A DNA stretch of 22,436 nt. Source: 2-01-FULL-33-17 sp964474375 (GTDB lineage: Bacteria; Patescibacteriota; Minisyncoccia; Phycocordibacterales; UBA9973). The translations under genes were made by a program, and so were the position numbers. This document shows positions 15,015 to 21,550 of this stretch, one piece after another (position 1 is the first letter of the stretch; each line of letters starts with the position of its first letter). The notes under the pieces were generated by a model that saw nothing but the letters and a program-made list of their open reading frames with translations, had not been told where the DNA came from and did no database searches. The stretch spans positions 1 through 22,436 of the forward strand of contig CAYYSG010000011.1 of the NCBI GenBank assembly GCA_964474375.1, read 5' to 3'.

Positions 15015-15854
15015 CTACCTCTTACTTAGATCTTGAACTAAAGAATTAATTTCTTCTACTTTGACCCTATTTTCTTCTACTTGAGCTGAGGATTCCTTCA
15101 GTTTTTTTAATTTGTCTTCTTGTGGCAAGTCTTCATTATTCATGACAGTAAGAGCATTAGTTAAAATATCTACAGATTCAGCATTTAAATTACTAGTACT
15201 TTCTTGATTATTTTTTAGATCTTCAAAAACCCCTATCATTGTGGTACGAGCACTTAACGCATCTAGAGTATTCTTTCGCATTTTAGCAAGCTCTTTGTTT
15301 CCTTCATGGATAGAATTACTTTCACCGTCTGTAAAAGTAGCGTCTGCAGATTTTATACCACCGTCTTTATTAAGATAAAAAGTATACAATAAAGTATCAT
15401 GATTTCCTTCATCAATAATCATTTCACTATACATAGAAAAAGTATCAGTAGGATTTGAGCGATTTACGACCTCCTTAAAGAAAGCTCTTAATGATTTTAA
15501 ATCTTTATTAACCAAATCTTTATCCTGCAAAGAAGATACCACTGTTTTGCTAAAATCAACAATATCAGCTGTTGCTAACGGCATTGATTTGATAGTTTGT
15601 TCAAGCTTATTATCAACATCAAGCTGATTTTCTTTACTAAAAGTTTTATCTTGAGCATTTGCAGAAATTGCCGTAAACAATGTAGCTAGTAACACAGCAT
15701 CTTTTGCTTTAGATTTTATTGCAGTATAAAGCCGAGACATTGTTTCTCTAGTTTTATCCAAAAACCCTTCATCTTGACCTATTTTGATCTCAGAATTAAG
15801 AACCTCCTTGTCACCTATTTTTTCGCTACGATTTGGACGATTAAAATTAAACAT
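15015..15854 (-). CDS. Exported or membrane-anchored coiled-coil protein of unknown function
   Basis: 279 residues. A hydrophilic stretch of about 50 residues precedes a single hydrophobic segment (about 53-67, VLLATLFTAISANA) ending in an ANA-Q signal-peptidase-like site, so the rest is likely outside the cytoplasm, either anchored or cleaved. The remaining about 210 residues are polar and mainly helical; the last 45 (EDKLKKLKESSAQVEENRVKV...) look like a coiled coil. No cysteines, catalytic motif or recognised domain. First gene of the cluster with the 31-aa peptide, the hydrolase and the 90-aa membrane protein. TATAAT lies seven bases before the ATG. Confidence 0.75.
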   Translation of the reverse strand: MFNFNRPNRSEKIGDKEVLNSEIKIGQDEGFLDKTRETMSRLYTAIKSKAKDAVLLATLFTAISANAQDKTFSKENQLDVDNKLEQTIKSMPLATADIVDFSKTVVSSLQDKDLVNKDLKSLRAFFKEVVNRSNPTDTFSMYSEMIIDEGNHDTLLYTFYLNKDGGIKSADATFTDGESNSIHEGNKELAKMRKNTLDALSARTTMIGVFEDLKNNQESTSNLNAESVDILTNALTVMNNEDLPQEDKLKKLKESSAQVEENRVKVEEINSLVQDLSKR

Positions 15855-15861
15855 ATATCTT

Positions 15862-15867
15862 ATTATA
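15862..15867 (-). promoter_or_regulatory. -10 box of the 279-aa exported-protein gene (near-leaderless)
   Basis: TATAAT on the minus strand, seven bases from the ATG; TTTTCA lies 17 bases upstream as a partial -35. Confidence 0.6.
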
Positions 15868-15904
15868 CAAGACTTAAAAACCTTTGAAAAGATGAGGTCC
15901 CTGC

Positions 15905-16180
15905 TTAGAATTTTGCTAATACTTTACGGAAGCCGCCTTTTTTGTCCGACAGTTCTTTGGCGCCGCGAGTAACTGTGGCCACGCCAACACCTAATTTTTC
16001 CGCTATTTCGCGCTGAGGATAGCCTTCTTCGAGCATTTTGATAATTTGCCAGCGACGAGCTATTTCTTCGTATTCGCCGGCTGTTAAAATATCAGTCAAA
16101 AATTCATGTAACAGTGCCCCGCTACCTGCGCATTTTTTTAAAATAGTATTTAGTTCTTTTTTGTATATTTCTGAACTCAT
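15905..16180 (-). CDS. TrpR/YerC-family DNA-binding regulator
   Basis: 91-residue helix-turn-helix protein of the Trp-repressor superfamily. The N-terminal helices hold ILTAGEYEEIARRWQII; the HTH is YPQREIAEKLGVGVATVTRGAKEL (about 54-77). Aligned by eye with E. coli TrpR, the tryptophan-contacting Thr44, Arg54, Thr81 and Arg84 appear conserved, while Ser88 is replaced by Glu. The TRGxxxL ending of the recognition helix is closer to TrpR than to the YerC/YecD group, whose usual form is a SRxxRxL pattern. It starts three bases after the trpS stop and is clearly co-transcribed, which suggests that it senses tryptophan or its supply; that is inference. Confidence 0.88.
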   Translation of the reverse strand: MSSEIYKKELNTILKKCAGSGALLHEFLTDILTAGEYEEIARRWQIIKMLEEGYPQREIAEKLGVGVATVTRGAKELSDKKGGFRKVLAKF

Positions 16181-16183
16181 AAA

Positions 16184-17155
16184 TTAAATTATTCCTACTT
16201 TACTGCGAACTTCTTTTAATTTAGCTTCAGCTATAGATTGGGCTTTTTTACCACCTTCTGCTAAGACTTTGTTTACGTATTCGGTATCAGCTTCTATTTG
16301 TTTTCTTTTTTCGCGGAGTGGTGCAATGAATTTCTTTACACTATCAGCTAGCATTTCTTTTGCTTCTTTATAACCTAGTCCACCCGCGCGGTATCTTTCA
16401 GATAAAGCTGATTTTTCCTCATCACCCAAGAATAATGAGTGCAGTTTATATACATTGTTTTCGTCTGGGTTCTTTGGGTCTTCTGGACGAAGTGAGTCAG
16501 TAACTACAGACATGCAAAGTTTGTCTATTTCACTATCTTCAGCAAATAGCGGAATAGTGTTACCGTATGACTTACTCATTTTCTGACCATCTAGTCCTGG
16601 AACAACTGCAACACTGGACAGTATCATTGGCTCGGGTAATTTAAAAGTATCCCCGAATGCATTGTTGAATTTTTGGGCTACATCGCGAGTAAATTCCACA
16701 TGCTGTTTTTGGTCCTGACCTACTGGCACCACGTCTGCATCTTGAATGAGAATATCCGCGGCCATTAGCATAGGATAAGTAAACAGCCCAGCAGATGGTT
16801 CTATATCATTTGCGACTTTGTCTTTATATGAATGTGCACGCATCAAATAAGGTACAGTTATTAGACAATTCAAATACCAAGCCAGTTCTGTAACTTGGGG
16901 TGTTGATGACTGTAAGAACAAGACTACTTTTTCTGGATCTAACCCACATGCTAAATAGTCTATAACCACGTCGCGAGTGAGACGCTCCAACTTTTCTTTA
17001 TCCTGAACAGTAGTAACAGAATGGAAATTAGCTACAAATATACGAGAATCATATTGGTCCTGCATGTCTACGAACTGTTTTATAGCCCCAAAATAATTAC
17101 CAATATGTAGTGTACCAGTGGACTGGATACCAGAAAGTAAAATCTTTTTTGTCAT
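16184..17155 (-). CDS. trpS: Tryptophanyl-tRNA synthetase
   Basis: 323-residue class I synthetase charging tRNA(Trp). The HIGH signature reads GTLHIGNYFGAI (about 14-25) and the KMSKS loop reads GLDGQKMSKSYGN (about 188-200); both are intact, and PSAGLFTYPMLMAADIL and VPVGQDQKQHVE are typical TrpRS segments. Complete gene of normal length. It is followed after three bases by the TrpR-family gene. The -10 box TACTAT is six bases before the ATG. The sequence around the start is duplicated across the 100-N gap. Confidence 0.97.
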   Translation of the reverse strand: MTKKILLSGIQSTGTLHIGNYFGAIKQFVDMQDQYDSRIFVANFHSVTTVQDKEKLERLTRDVVIDYLACGLDPEKVVLFLQSSTPQVTELAWYLNCLITVPYLMRAHSYKDKVANDIEPSAGLFTYPMLMAADILIQDADVVPVGQDQKQHVEFTRDVAQKFNNAFGDTFKLPEPMILSSVAVVPGLDGQKMSKSYGNTIPLFAEDSEIDKLCMSVVTDSLRPEDPKNPDENNVYKLHSLFLGDEEKSALSERYRAGGLGYKEAKEMLADSVKKFIAPLREKRKQIEADTEYVNKVLAEGGKKAQSIAEAKLKEVRSKVGII

Positions 17156-17191
17156 AGCTCAATAGTACAATATTCCCGATTTTTGAGCAAA
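17137..17191. repeat. 55-bp direct duplication, copy 1 (assembly overlap)
   Basis: These 55 bases, from inside the first trpS codons through its promoter, are identical to 17292-17346. Copy 1 ends exactly at the first N and copy 2 begins exactly after the last N, as expected for two contig ends sharing a 55-base overlap rather than a biological repeat. Confidence 0.9.
17162..17190 (-). promoter_or_regulatory. Promoter of trpS (leaderless)
   Basis: Minus strand: TTGCTC (17185-17190), 17-base spacer, TACTAT (17162-17167), then six bases to the trpS ATG, so the message should begin at or next to the start codon. The same bases recur at 17317-17345 beyond the gap. Confidence 0.7.
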
Positions 17192-17291
17192 NNNNNNNNN
17201 NNNNNNNNNNNNNNNNNNNNNNNNNNNNNNNNNNNNNNNNNNNNNNNNNNNNNNNNNNNNNNNNNNNNNNNNNNNNNNNNNNNNNNNNNNN
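17192..17291. other. 100-N scaffold gap, probably of zero or negative length
   Basis: Exactly 100 N, the conventional placeholder for a gap of unknown size. Because of the flanking 55-bp identity, merging the two copies gives a continuous sequence with trpS, its promoter and the palindrome in natural order. Nothing is likely missing. Confidence 0.88.
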
Positions 17292-17346
17292 GTAAAATCT
17301 TTTTTGTCATAGCTCAATAGTACAATATTCCCGATTTTTGAGCAAA
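17292..17346. repeat. 55-bp direct duplication, copy 2 (assembly overlap)
   Basis: Second copy of the contig overlap; see copy 1. It contains a false second set of trpS start codons and promoter. Confidence 0.9.
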
Positions 17347-17377
17347 CCCGGTAGTAGATATAAATCTCACTACCGGG
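17347..17377. promoter_or_regulatory. Palindrome abutting the trpS -35 box, possible operator
   Basis: Inverted repeat with arms CCCGGTAGT / ACTACCGGG and inner AGAT / ATCT arms (one unpaired base), one base upstream of the -35 hexamer. It lies outside the predicted trpS transcript and has no T run, and the upstream minus-strand gene already has its own terminator at 17383-17417. An operator, perhaps for the TrpR-like protein encoded with trpS, is possible; a second, weak terminator is the alternative. Confidence 0.4.
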
Positions 17378-17382
17378 CAAAT

Positions 17383-17417
17383 AAAAAACCGCCACATGTT
17401 AATAGTGGCGGAGTTTT
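17383..17417 (-). terminator. Terminator after the 147-aa gene
   Basis: Minus strand: CCGCCAC / GTGGCGG stem with a 9-base loop followed by TTTTTT, 19 bases beyond the stop codon at 17436. Confidence 0.85.
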
Positions 17418-17435
17418 ATAAAGATTGTCGAATGC

Positions 17436-17879
17436 TTATACGGCTTCGGCGGTTTTACGGGAATGTAAATATTCCAAAGTTTTTTCGACTGTACCATGGT
17501 TTAGAATCATTTTAAAATCAGATTCTTTTTTAACCAAACAACGTAATGAACAATCATGCTTGTCGTCCCTGACAACAAAGGCAATGCAATCATCATCTGG
17601 TAAAATCAATTCACCGGTTAGTATGCAATAAAGCTTGTTTTTGTCAGTAATGTTTTTCATTTTTACTTTAAATGGATCTCTCATGAAAGAGCGTCTTTTG
17701 TTTAAAGGAAAATCTACCGGAAAAAAGTTTTTCATACTTAGTGAATCAGAAAGCATTTCATCTTCTAGTGCTGTCCTTATTTTTTGATACTTTTGAAAAT
17801 CATTGCCTTCCATAAATTCTTTTGCTTGGTTTTGTGCAAACAAAGCTGTAAGGATTTCTTTTTTTAATTTGTAACTCAT
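17436..17879 (-). CDS. Hypothetical protein (147 aa)
   Basis: 147-residue soluble, charged protein with no recognised family. The N-terminal about 45 residues look helical (LKKEILTALFAQNQAKEFME...), the middle is basic (KRRSFMRDPFKVKMKN), and residues about 83-117 are strand-like with four cysteines in the order C-x13-C ... C-x3-C. That spacing is not a standard zinc ribbon. It is a single-gene unit with its own promoter and terminator, divergent from dnaB. The predicted leader is about 20 bases without a Shine-Dalgarno. The coding frame is supported by the flanking signals and by the absence of a longer competing frame. Confidence 0.75.
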   Translation of the reverse strand: MSYKLKKEILTALFAQNQAKEFMEGNDFQKYQKIRTALEDEMLSDSLSMKNFFPVDFPLNKRRSFMRDPFKVKMKNITDKNKLYCILTGELILPDDDCIAFVVRDDKHDCSLRCLVKKESDFKMILNHGTVEKTLEYLHSRKTAEAV

Positions 17880-17906
17880 ATCTTAAATCTTTTTAGGGTT
17901 TACAAC

Positions 17907-17935
17907 ATAATAATACAAATACATTGTTTAGTCAA
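17907..17935 (-). promoter_or_regulatory. Promoter of the 147-aa gene
   Basis: Minus strand: TTGACT (17930-17935), 17-base spacer, TATTAT (17907-17912); 27 bases then precede the ATG, giving a leader of about 21 bases. Confidence 0.7.
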
Positions 17936-18005
17936 ATATCTACGAATACACGTGATATCCCCCTGCTGTACACAATTAATTAAAATTTTTAATTTAGCTG
18001 TATGG

Positions 18006-18011
18006 TATGAT
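18006..18011 (+). promoter_or_regulatory. -10 box of dnaB (near-leaderless)
   Basis: TATGAT nine bases before the ATG at 18021; no convincing -35 upstream in the A+T-rich stretch. Its position supports 18021 as the true dnaB start. Confidence 0.45.
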
Positions 18012-18020
18012 AAACAACAT

Positions 18021-19457
18021 ATGGCAGGCAGAGAAGAAAAATCCTATAAAAAAAGTCCTTATCTCGACACTCGTAACAAGAATGTTGGCGGTACACGCGT
18101 ACCCCCACAAAGTCTGGATGCCGAACGAGCAGTACTAGGGTCCATCATGCTCCGAATTGACGCCCTGCACGAAGCCACAGGTATACTGACTTCGGACATG
18201 TTTTATGCTCACAAAAATGGAATCATTTATGAAGCAATGCTAGCACTAAACAAAAATGGTGAGCCGATCGACGTCCTGACAGTCACCGAGAAATTGCGCG
18301 AAATGGGCCAACTAGAAACTGTTGGTGGACCTATATATATTAGTAGCCTAACCGAAGGCGTACCTAGTGCTACGCACGCTAACTACTACGCGGAAACAGT
18401 TTACAAAAAGTCGATGCTTCGTGGACTAATCGAAGCAGGAGCCGACATTGGTGAACTAGGCTATAGCGAACCGGAAGACGTAACCGAAGTATTAGACAAT
18501 GCCGAAAAAAGAATCTTCGAAGTAACATCACGACCTGGTGCCCAGAAATTTATTCCAATGAGCGCTATGATGAACGAAGCTTGGGATAGATTTGAAAAAA
18601 TGGCAGGGTCCGATCACGAGCTCCGTGGTGTGCCGTCCGGTTATAAAGACTTGGATGCATTACTAGCTGGGTTTCAAAAATCTGACCTGATTATATTAGC
18701 TGCGCGTCCATCCGTGGGTAAAACAACATTTGCTATGGATATAGCGCGCCATGTAGCAATACGCGAAAACCAGCCGGTGGGAGTTTTTTCACTCGAAATG
18801 TCATCCCAACAATTAGTGGACCGTATGCTAGCCGCCGAAGCTCGCATATCATCATGGCATTTGCGTACTGGACGCCTGCATAATGAAAATGATTTTACTG
18901 TACTCCAAGAAGCACTTGCTCGCCTGTCCAAAGCGCCGCTTTTCATAGATGACTTTGCTGGTAACACAATATCGCGTATGCGGTCCGTGGCGCGCAAACT
19001 AAAAGCCGAACATGGACTGGGTTTAATAGTTGTGGACTACTTGCAACTTATCATAACTTCTAAAAATTATGACAGCATGGTGAACCAAGTTACGGAAATT
19101 TCACGATCACTCAAGCAGTTGGCCAAAGAACTAGACTGCCCTGTTATTGCGCTATCCCAGTTGTCCCGTGCGGTGGAACAGCGTGGTGGCAAGCCCCGAC
19201 TGTCGGACCTGCGTGATTCTGGATCCATCGAACAGGACGCAGACGTGGTTATGTTCATTCACCGTGAAGACAAAGGCAAAGACGAAGCCGAAAGAACAAA
19301 TATAGCTGAAATACTGATAGAAAAGCACCGTAACGGGCCTACAGGGCGCATAGAGCTATTCTTTGATGACAAGACGACGTCTTTCCTACCAATAGACAAA
19401 ACTGGCCAGCAGGCTGGGTCTGTAAACCCACGAATGGCAGGACTGGAAGGATTCTAA
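18021..19457 (+). CDS. dnaB: Replicative DNA helicase DnaB
   Basis: 478 residues from the ATG at 18021. Hexameric 5'-3' helicase that unwinds DNA at the fork and recruits primase. N-terminal domain opens with VPPQSLDAERAVLGSIML; the RecA-like C-terminal domain has Walker A ARPSVGKTTFA (around residue 233) and Walker B LIVVDYLQLI (around 338), followed by ALSQLSRAVEQR and DLRDSGSIEQDADVVMFIHR. No intein and normal length. An in-frame GTG at 17952 would add 23 residues that do not resemble DnaB, and it lies upstream of the best -10 box, so I reject it. recR follows after 25 bases. Confidence 0.97.
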   Translation: MAGREEKSYKKSPYLDTRNKNVGGTRVPPQSLDAERAVLGSIMLRIDALHEATGILTSDMFYAHKNGIIYEAMLALNKNGEPIDVLTVTEKLREMGQLETVGGPIYISSLTEGVPSATHANYYAETVYKKSMLRGLIEAGADIGELGYSEPEDVTEVLDNAEKRIFEVTSRPGAQKFIPMSAMMNEAWDRFEKMAGSDHELRGVPSGYKDLDALLAGFQKSDLIILAARPSVGKTTFAMDIARHVAIRENQPVGVFSLEMSSQQLVDRMLAAEARISSWHLRTGRLHNENDFTVLQEALARLSKAPLFIDDFAGNTISRMRSVARKLKAEHGLGLIVVDYLQLIITSKNYDSMVNQVTEISRSLKQLAKELDCPVIALSQLSRAVEQRGGKPRLSDLRDSGSIEQDADVVMFIHREDKGKDEAERTNIAEILIEKHRNGPTGRIELFFDDKTTSFLPIDKTGQQAGSVNPRMAGLEGF

Positions 19458-19482
19458 ACCCCGTGGTTGATTTTAAATAATT

Positions 19483-20103
19483 ATGCAAAATAGTCTTGAA
19501 AGTCTTATAAAAATATTAGGTAAACTGCCGGGTGTCGGCCCGCGTCAAGCTCGGCGTTTTGCTTATGCATTAACCCGCCAAAATGGCGTACTGGGTAACG
19601 AACTAATCAATACCATCAAATCACTAGGCGGGCATGTTTTTAGTTGTGCCCTATGTGGCGCCACCAGTATAGGCGACGGCAGTATATGTAATATATGTAG
19701 CAAAGAAAATCGCGACCCGAAAATACTGACGCTACTAGCCAATCAGGAAGATTATGATAGTTTGTACAACATGGAAAATTATCGTGGCATGATGGCGATT
19801 GTGCCTTTTCCTCCTAAAATAGAAATGGTTAAAGACATCGACATAATTAGCAAAAGTCATATACCGAACACAATTAGTCATTGGGTAGACAAGGGACTAG
19901 AAGAAATAATTTTAGCCTACCCTATATCACCCGAAGGTGAAATAATGGAATCACTAACTATTGATTTCCTAGAAAAACTAAAAGACGGAATACGGCCAAA
20001 TATTACTTCTCTTGGCCGTGGAATGTCACTGGGATCCCGCCTATCCGAAGCAGATGACGAGACCATACGCTACGCACTAGGCAACCGAAAAAGAGCGATA
20101 TAA
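19483..20103 (+). CDS. recR: Recombination protein RecR
   Basis: 206 residues. RecR clamps on DNA and works with RecO/RecF to load RecA at gaps. The N-terminal helix-hairpin-helix reads KLPGVGPRQARRFAYAL (14-30); the zinc finger is C55-x2-C58 ... C69-x2-C72; the Toprim region covers about 80-175 and the C-terminal LGRGMSLGSRLSEADDETI matches the family's end. The Toprim segment is divergent: the usual VEDPRD is read here as ANQEDYD, and AYPISPEGE replaces the common ATNPTVEGE. Probably co-transcribed with dnaB and ended by a terminator overlapping its last codons. Confidence 0.94.
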   Translation: MQNSLESLIKILGKLPGVGPRQARRFAYALTRQNGVLGNELINTIKSLGGHVFSCALCGATSIGDGSICNICSKENRDPKILTLLANQEDYDSLYNMENYRGMMAIVPFPPKIEMVKDIDIISKSHIPNTISHWVDKGLEEIILAYPISPEGEIMESLTIDFLEKLKDGIRPNITSLGRGMSLGSRLSEADDETIRYALGNRKRAI

Positions 20104-20115
20104 TTGCTCTTTTTT
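20088..20115 (+). terminator. Terminator of the dnaB-recR unit
   Basis: AAAAAGAGC / GCTCTTTTT stem with a 9-base loop, followed by further T. The left arm is formed by the last recR codons. Confidence 0.85.
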
Positions 20116-20120
20116 AATAT

Positions 20121-20149
20121 TTGACAGAAATAGTTTTATATTATAGAAT
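20121..20149 (+). promoter_or_regulatory. Promoter of the 162-aa gene
   Basis: Perfect TTGACA (20121-20126), 17-base spacer, TAGAAT (20144-20149); 27 bases then precede the ATG at 20177, giving a leader of about 21 bases without a Shine-Dalgarno. Confidence 0.75.
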
Positions 20150-20176
20150 ATTTTTAATAAACAACTTAATCAAAAT

Positions 20177-20665
20177 ATGGACCAAAAAATTAGCAGGCTA
20201 TTTTATTTAGCCGAAGCATTATTCCCTGCCTTTGAAGTAGCACATCGTGATATTTTAGGAGGAAGAAAAGGTATCTATCTGGCAATCCACAAGATTACAG
20301 AAAAAGACAATTCTGTCATCGCTGGTAGAATAATTGGCGAACTACACGAATCTAAAAATTGGGAAAAGCAACAATTTGCAGAAGAAAAAATTCGCAGAAT
20401 GATGCAGAATGATGAAATCGCAAGTTTTCAAAGTGAAAACCCAGACGAGCAACAGTACGGTGGTGGTATCCGGGCAACAAATTATTTTGTAGCATCAAGC
20501 AATTTACTTCCGCATCTGGAACAAAAATTTGCAATTATGCTTTGCATAATGGCAGAAGAATTAAGGGTATCAGAATATGAGGATATCAAAAATAAAACTC
20601 TCATAAACATAAATACCTGGAGAAAACAAAATGGTGAAAAAGTTCTGAGTCTTTCTGAACTTTAA
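20177..20665 (+). CDS. Hypothetical protein (162 aa)
   Basis: 162-residue soluble protein, no recognised family. It appears mainly helical (EALFPAFEVAHRDILGG, NWEKQQFAEEKIRRMMQND, HLEQKFAIMLCIMAEELRVSEYEDI) with a glycine patch YGGGIRATNYF at about 94-104. No signal peptide and a single cysteine. Independent unit with a consensus promoter and its own terminator. That terminator is nearly the same as the one after the next gene, and both are followed by a grpE 3' end. Confidence 0.75.
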   Translation: MDQKISRLFYLAEALFPAFEVAHRDILGGRKGIYLAIHKITEKDNSVIAGRIIGELHESKNWEKQQFAEEKIRRMMQNDEIASFQSENPDEQQYGGGIRATNYFVASSNLLPHLEQKFAIMLCIMAEELRVSEYEDIKNKTLININTWRKQNGEKVLSLSEL

Positions 20666-20683
20666 ATCAAAAAACAACAAGCA

Positions 20684-20709
20684 AAAAGCCGCTTAGATAA
20701 GCGGCTTTT
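20684..20709 (+). terminator. Terminator of the 162-aa gene (copy A of a duplicated terminator)
   Basis: AAAAGCCGCTT / AAGCGGCTTTT stem, 18 bases after the stop codon. Nearly identical to 21482-21507, with differences only in the loop. Confidence 0.88.
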
Positions 20710-20726
20710 CTCTATATAGGCAAGAC

Positions 20727-20820
20727 CTATGTAATTTTATATACTGCGACTTTGGCTGGACGGATTATGGATTCGCCGTTTTTATAACCTTTTTGTTTTA
20801 CTTCAAGGAGGACTTTTAGC
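20727..20820 (-). pseudogene. Remnant of a second grpE, C-terminus only
   Basis: Minus-strand reading ending in TAG at 20727 gives EVKQKGYKNGESIIRP followed by AKVAVYKIT. The intact grpE ends NVIQKGYKTKDSIIRP and ARVSVYKIT: 18 of the last 24 residues are identical, but the DNA is only about 70 percent identical by eye. Upstream of about KVLLEV the resemblance fades and the frame runs into the promoter of the 195-aa gene, with no start codon or N-terminal domain. It is therefore a truncated, diverged grpE tail, not a recent copy. Confidence 0.75.
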
Positions 20821-20849
20821 TTGACTTTATTATCTTTATATGATATAAT
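20821..20849 (+). promoter_or_regulatory. Promoter of the 195-aa gene
   Basis: TTGACT (20821-20826), 17-base spacer, TATAAT (20844-20849); 27 bases precede the ATG at 20877, giving a leader of about 21 bases. It starts where the grpE remnant ends. Confidence 0.8.
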
Positions 20850-20876
20850 ACACCTAATAAATTCAACATATAGTAT

Positions 20877-21464
20877 ATGAAAAACTTAACAATTAAATCA
20901 AGAATCAAGAATTTTTTCTTAAACCTTTCAAACAAAACTCAAAAAGTCTGGCTGTTTAAAAAAATAAAAGATTTTTTATCCTCATTCAATAAAGTAAAAA
21001 ATTCGACCAAAGACTCAACCCAAGAACCTGGTCCAGCTAAATCTCAACCAACAAGACCGGAGTTAGCTAAACTGATGATCACTATCGAGGAATTCCCTAA
21101 CAAAGATATTATTGCATATCATATTAGTGATCCTATTACTAAAATGTGCCTTCATTTTGAAAAAGAAGAAGATCTAAAGTATGGTGGTCTTATGTCTTTG
21201 AATCATGAAAAAGAAGTAGTGCCTCAAGATACACAATATCTTGCAGGTGCCATACTACAAGTAGAAGGAATTATTGAAATTTCGTTTAGAAAATACAATA
21301 TCCGTTTTACAAAATCACCAGTTTTTGATTGGGAAGAAATAGAAAAAGACATCCAGCGTATCCTAAAAGAATTAGTTGCAAAAGAAAGAACTATTTTCAT
21401 TAAGGAAAGAATTCGTTCCGGTGTTGACCACAGAGGATTTGCTACTCACGAAAAGATTAGCTAA
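20877..21464 (+). CDS. Hypothetical protein (195 aa), possible Nfu N-terminal-like domain
   Basis: 195 residues. The first about 60 are basic and Pro/Thr/Ser-rich (a linker-like tail); the last about 25 are charged. The segment 66-165 has a layout reminiscent of the Nfu/NifU N-terminal domain (PF08712): ITIEEFPNKDIIAYHI near its start and ILQVEGIIEISFRKYNIRFTK then DWEEIEKDIQRIL at its end, similar to the family pattern LFxIEGVxxVFFGxDFITVTK...DWxxLKPxIxxxI. No CxxC cluster-binding motif is present, so if related it lacks the Nfu Fe-S domain. This is a by-eye resemblance only. Independent unit with a strong promoter and terminator, convergent with grpE. Confidence 0.7.
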   Translation: MKNLTIKSRIKNFFLNLSNKTQKVWLFKKIKDFLSSFNKVKNSTKDSTQEPGPAKSQPTRPELAKLMITIEEFPNKDIIAYHISDPITKMCLHFEKEEDLKYGGLMSLNHEKEVVPQDTQYLAGAILQVEGIIEISFRKYNIRFTKSPVFDWEEIEKDIQRILKELVAKERTIFIKERIRSGVDHRGFATHEKIS

Positions 21465-21481
21465 CCCTAACAAAATTATTT

Positions 21482-21507
21482 AAAAGCCGCTTGTATAAGC
21501 GGCTTTT
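21482..21507 (+). terminator. Terminator of the 195-aa gene (copy B)
   Basis: AAAAGCCGCTT / AAGCGGCTTTT stem with a 4-base GTAT loop. Copy of 20684-20709. Confidence 0.88.
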
Positions 21508-21510
21508 CTC

Positions 21511-21550
21511 TACATAGGCAAGACCTATGTACATAGGTCTTGCCTATGTA
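21511..21550. repeat. 40-bp perfect palindrome at the grpE 3' end
   Basis: The 20 bases from 21511 are the exact reverse complement of 21531-21550. Each half contains a smaller hairpin, ATAGG / CCTAT around CAAGA or TCTTG. It covers the last two codons of grpE and is probably its minus-strand transcription end as well. The upstream copy at 20714-20732 has only one half. Confidence 0.9.

Noticed and set aside
17159..17395. A 78-residue minus-strand frame spanning the N gap
   Set aside because: It consists of 34 unknown residues and duplicated promoter sequence; the gap is an assembly artefact.
17952..18020. GTG at 17952 as the dnaB start
   Set aside because: The 23 added residues (cysteine-rich and hydrophobic) do not resemble DnaB, and the -10 box lies downstream of it.
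20684..21550. An insertion sequence bounded by the repeated hairpins
   Set aside because: The repeats are terminators and grpE tails in direct order, no transposase is present, and no target-site duplication is visible.
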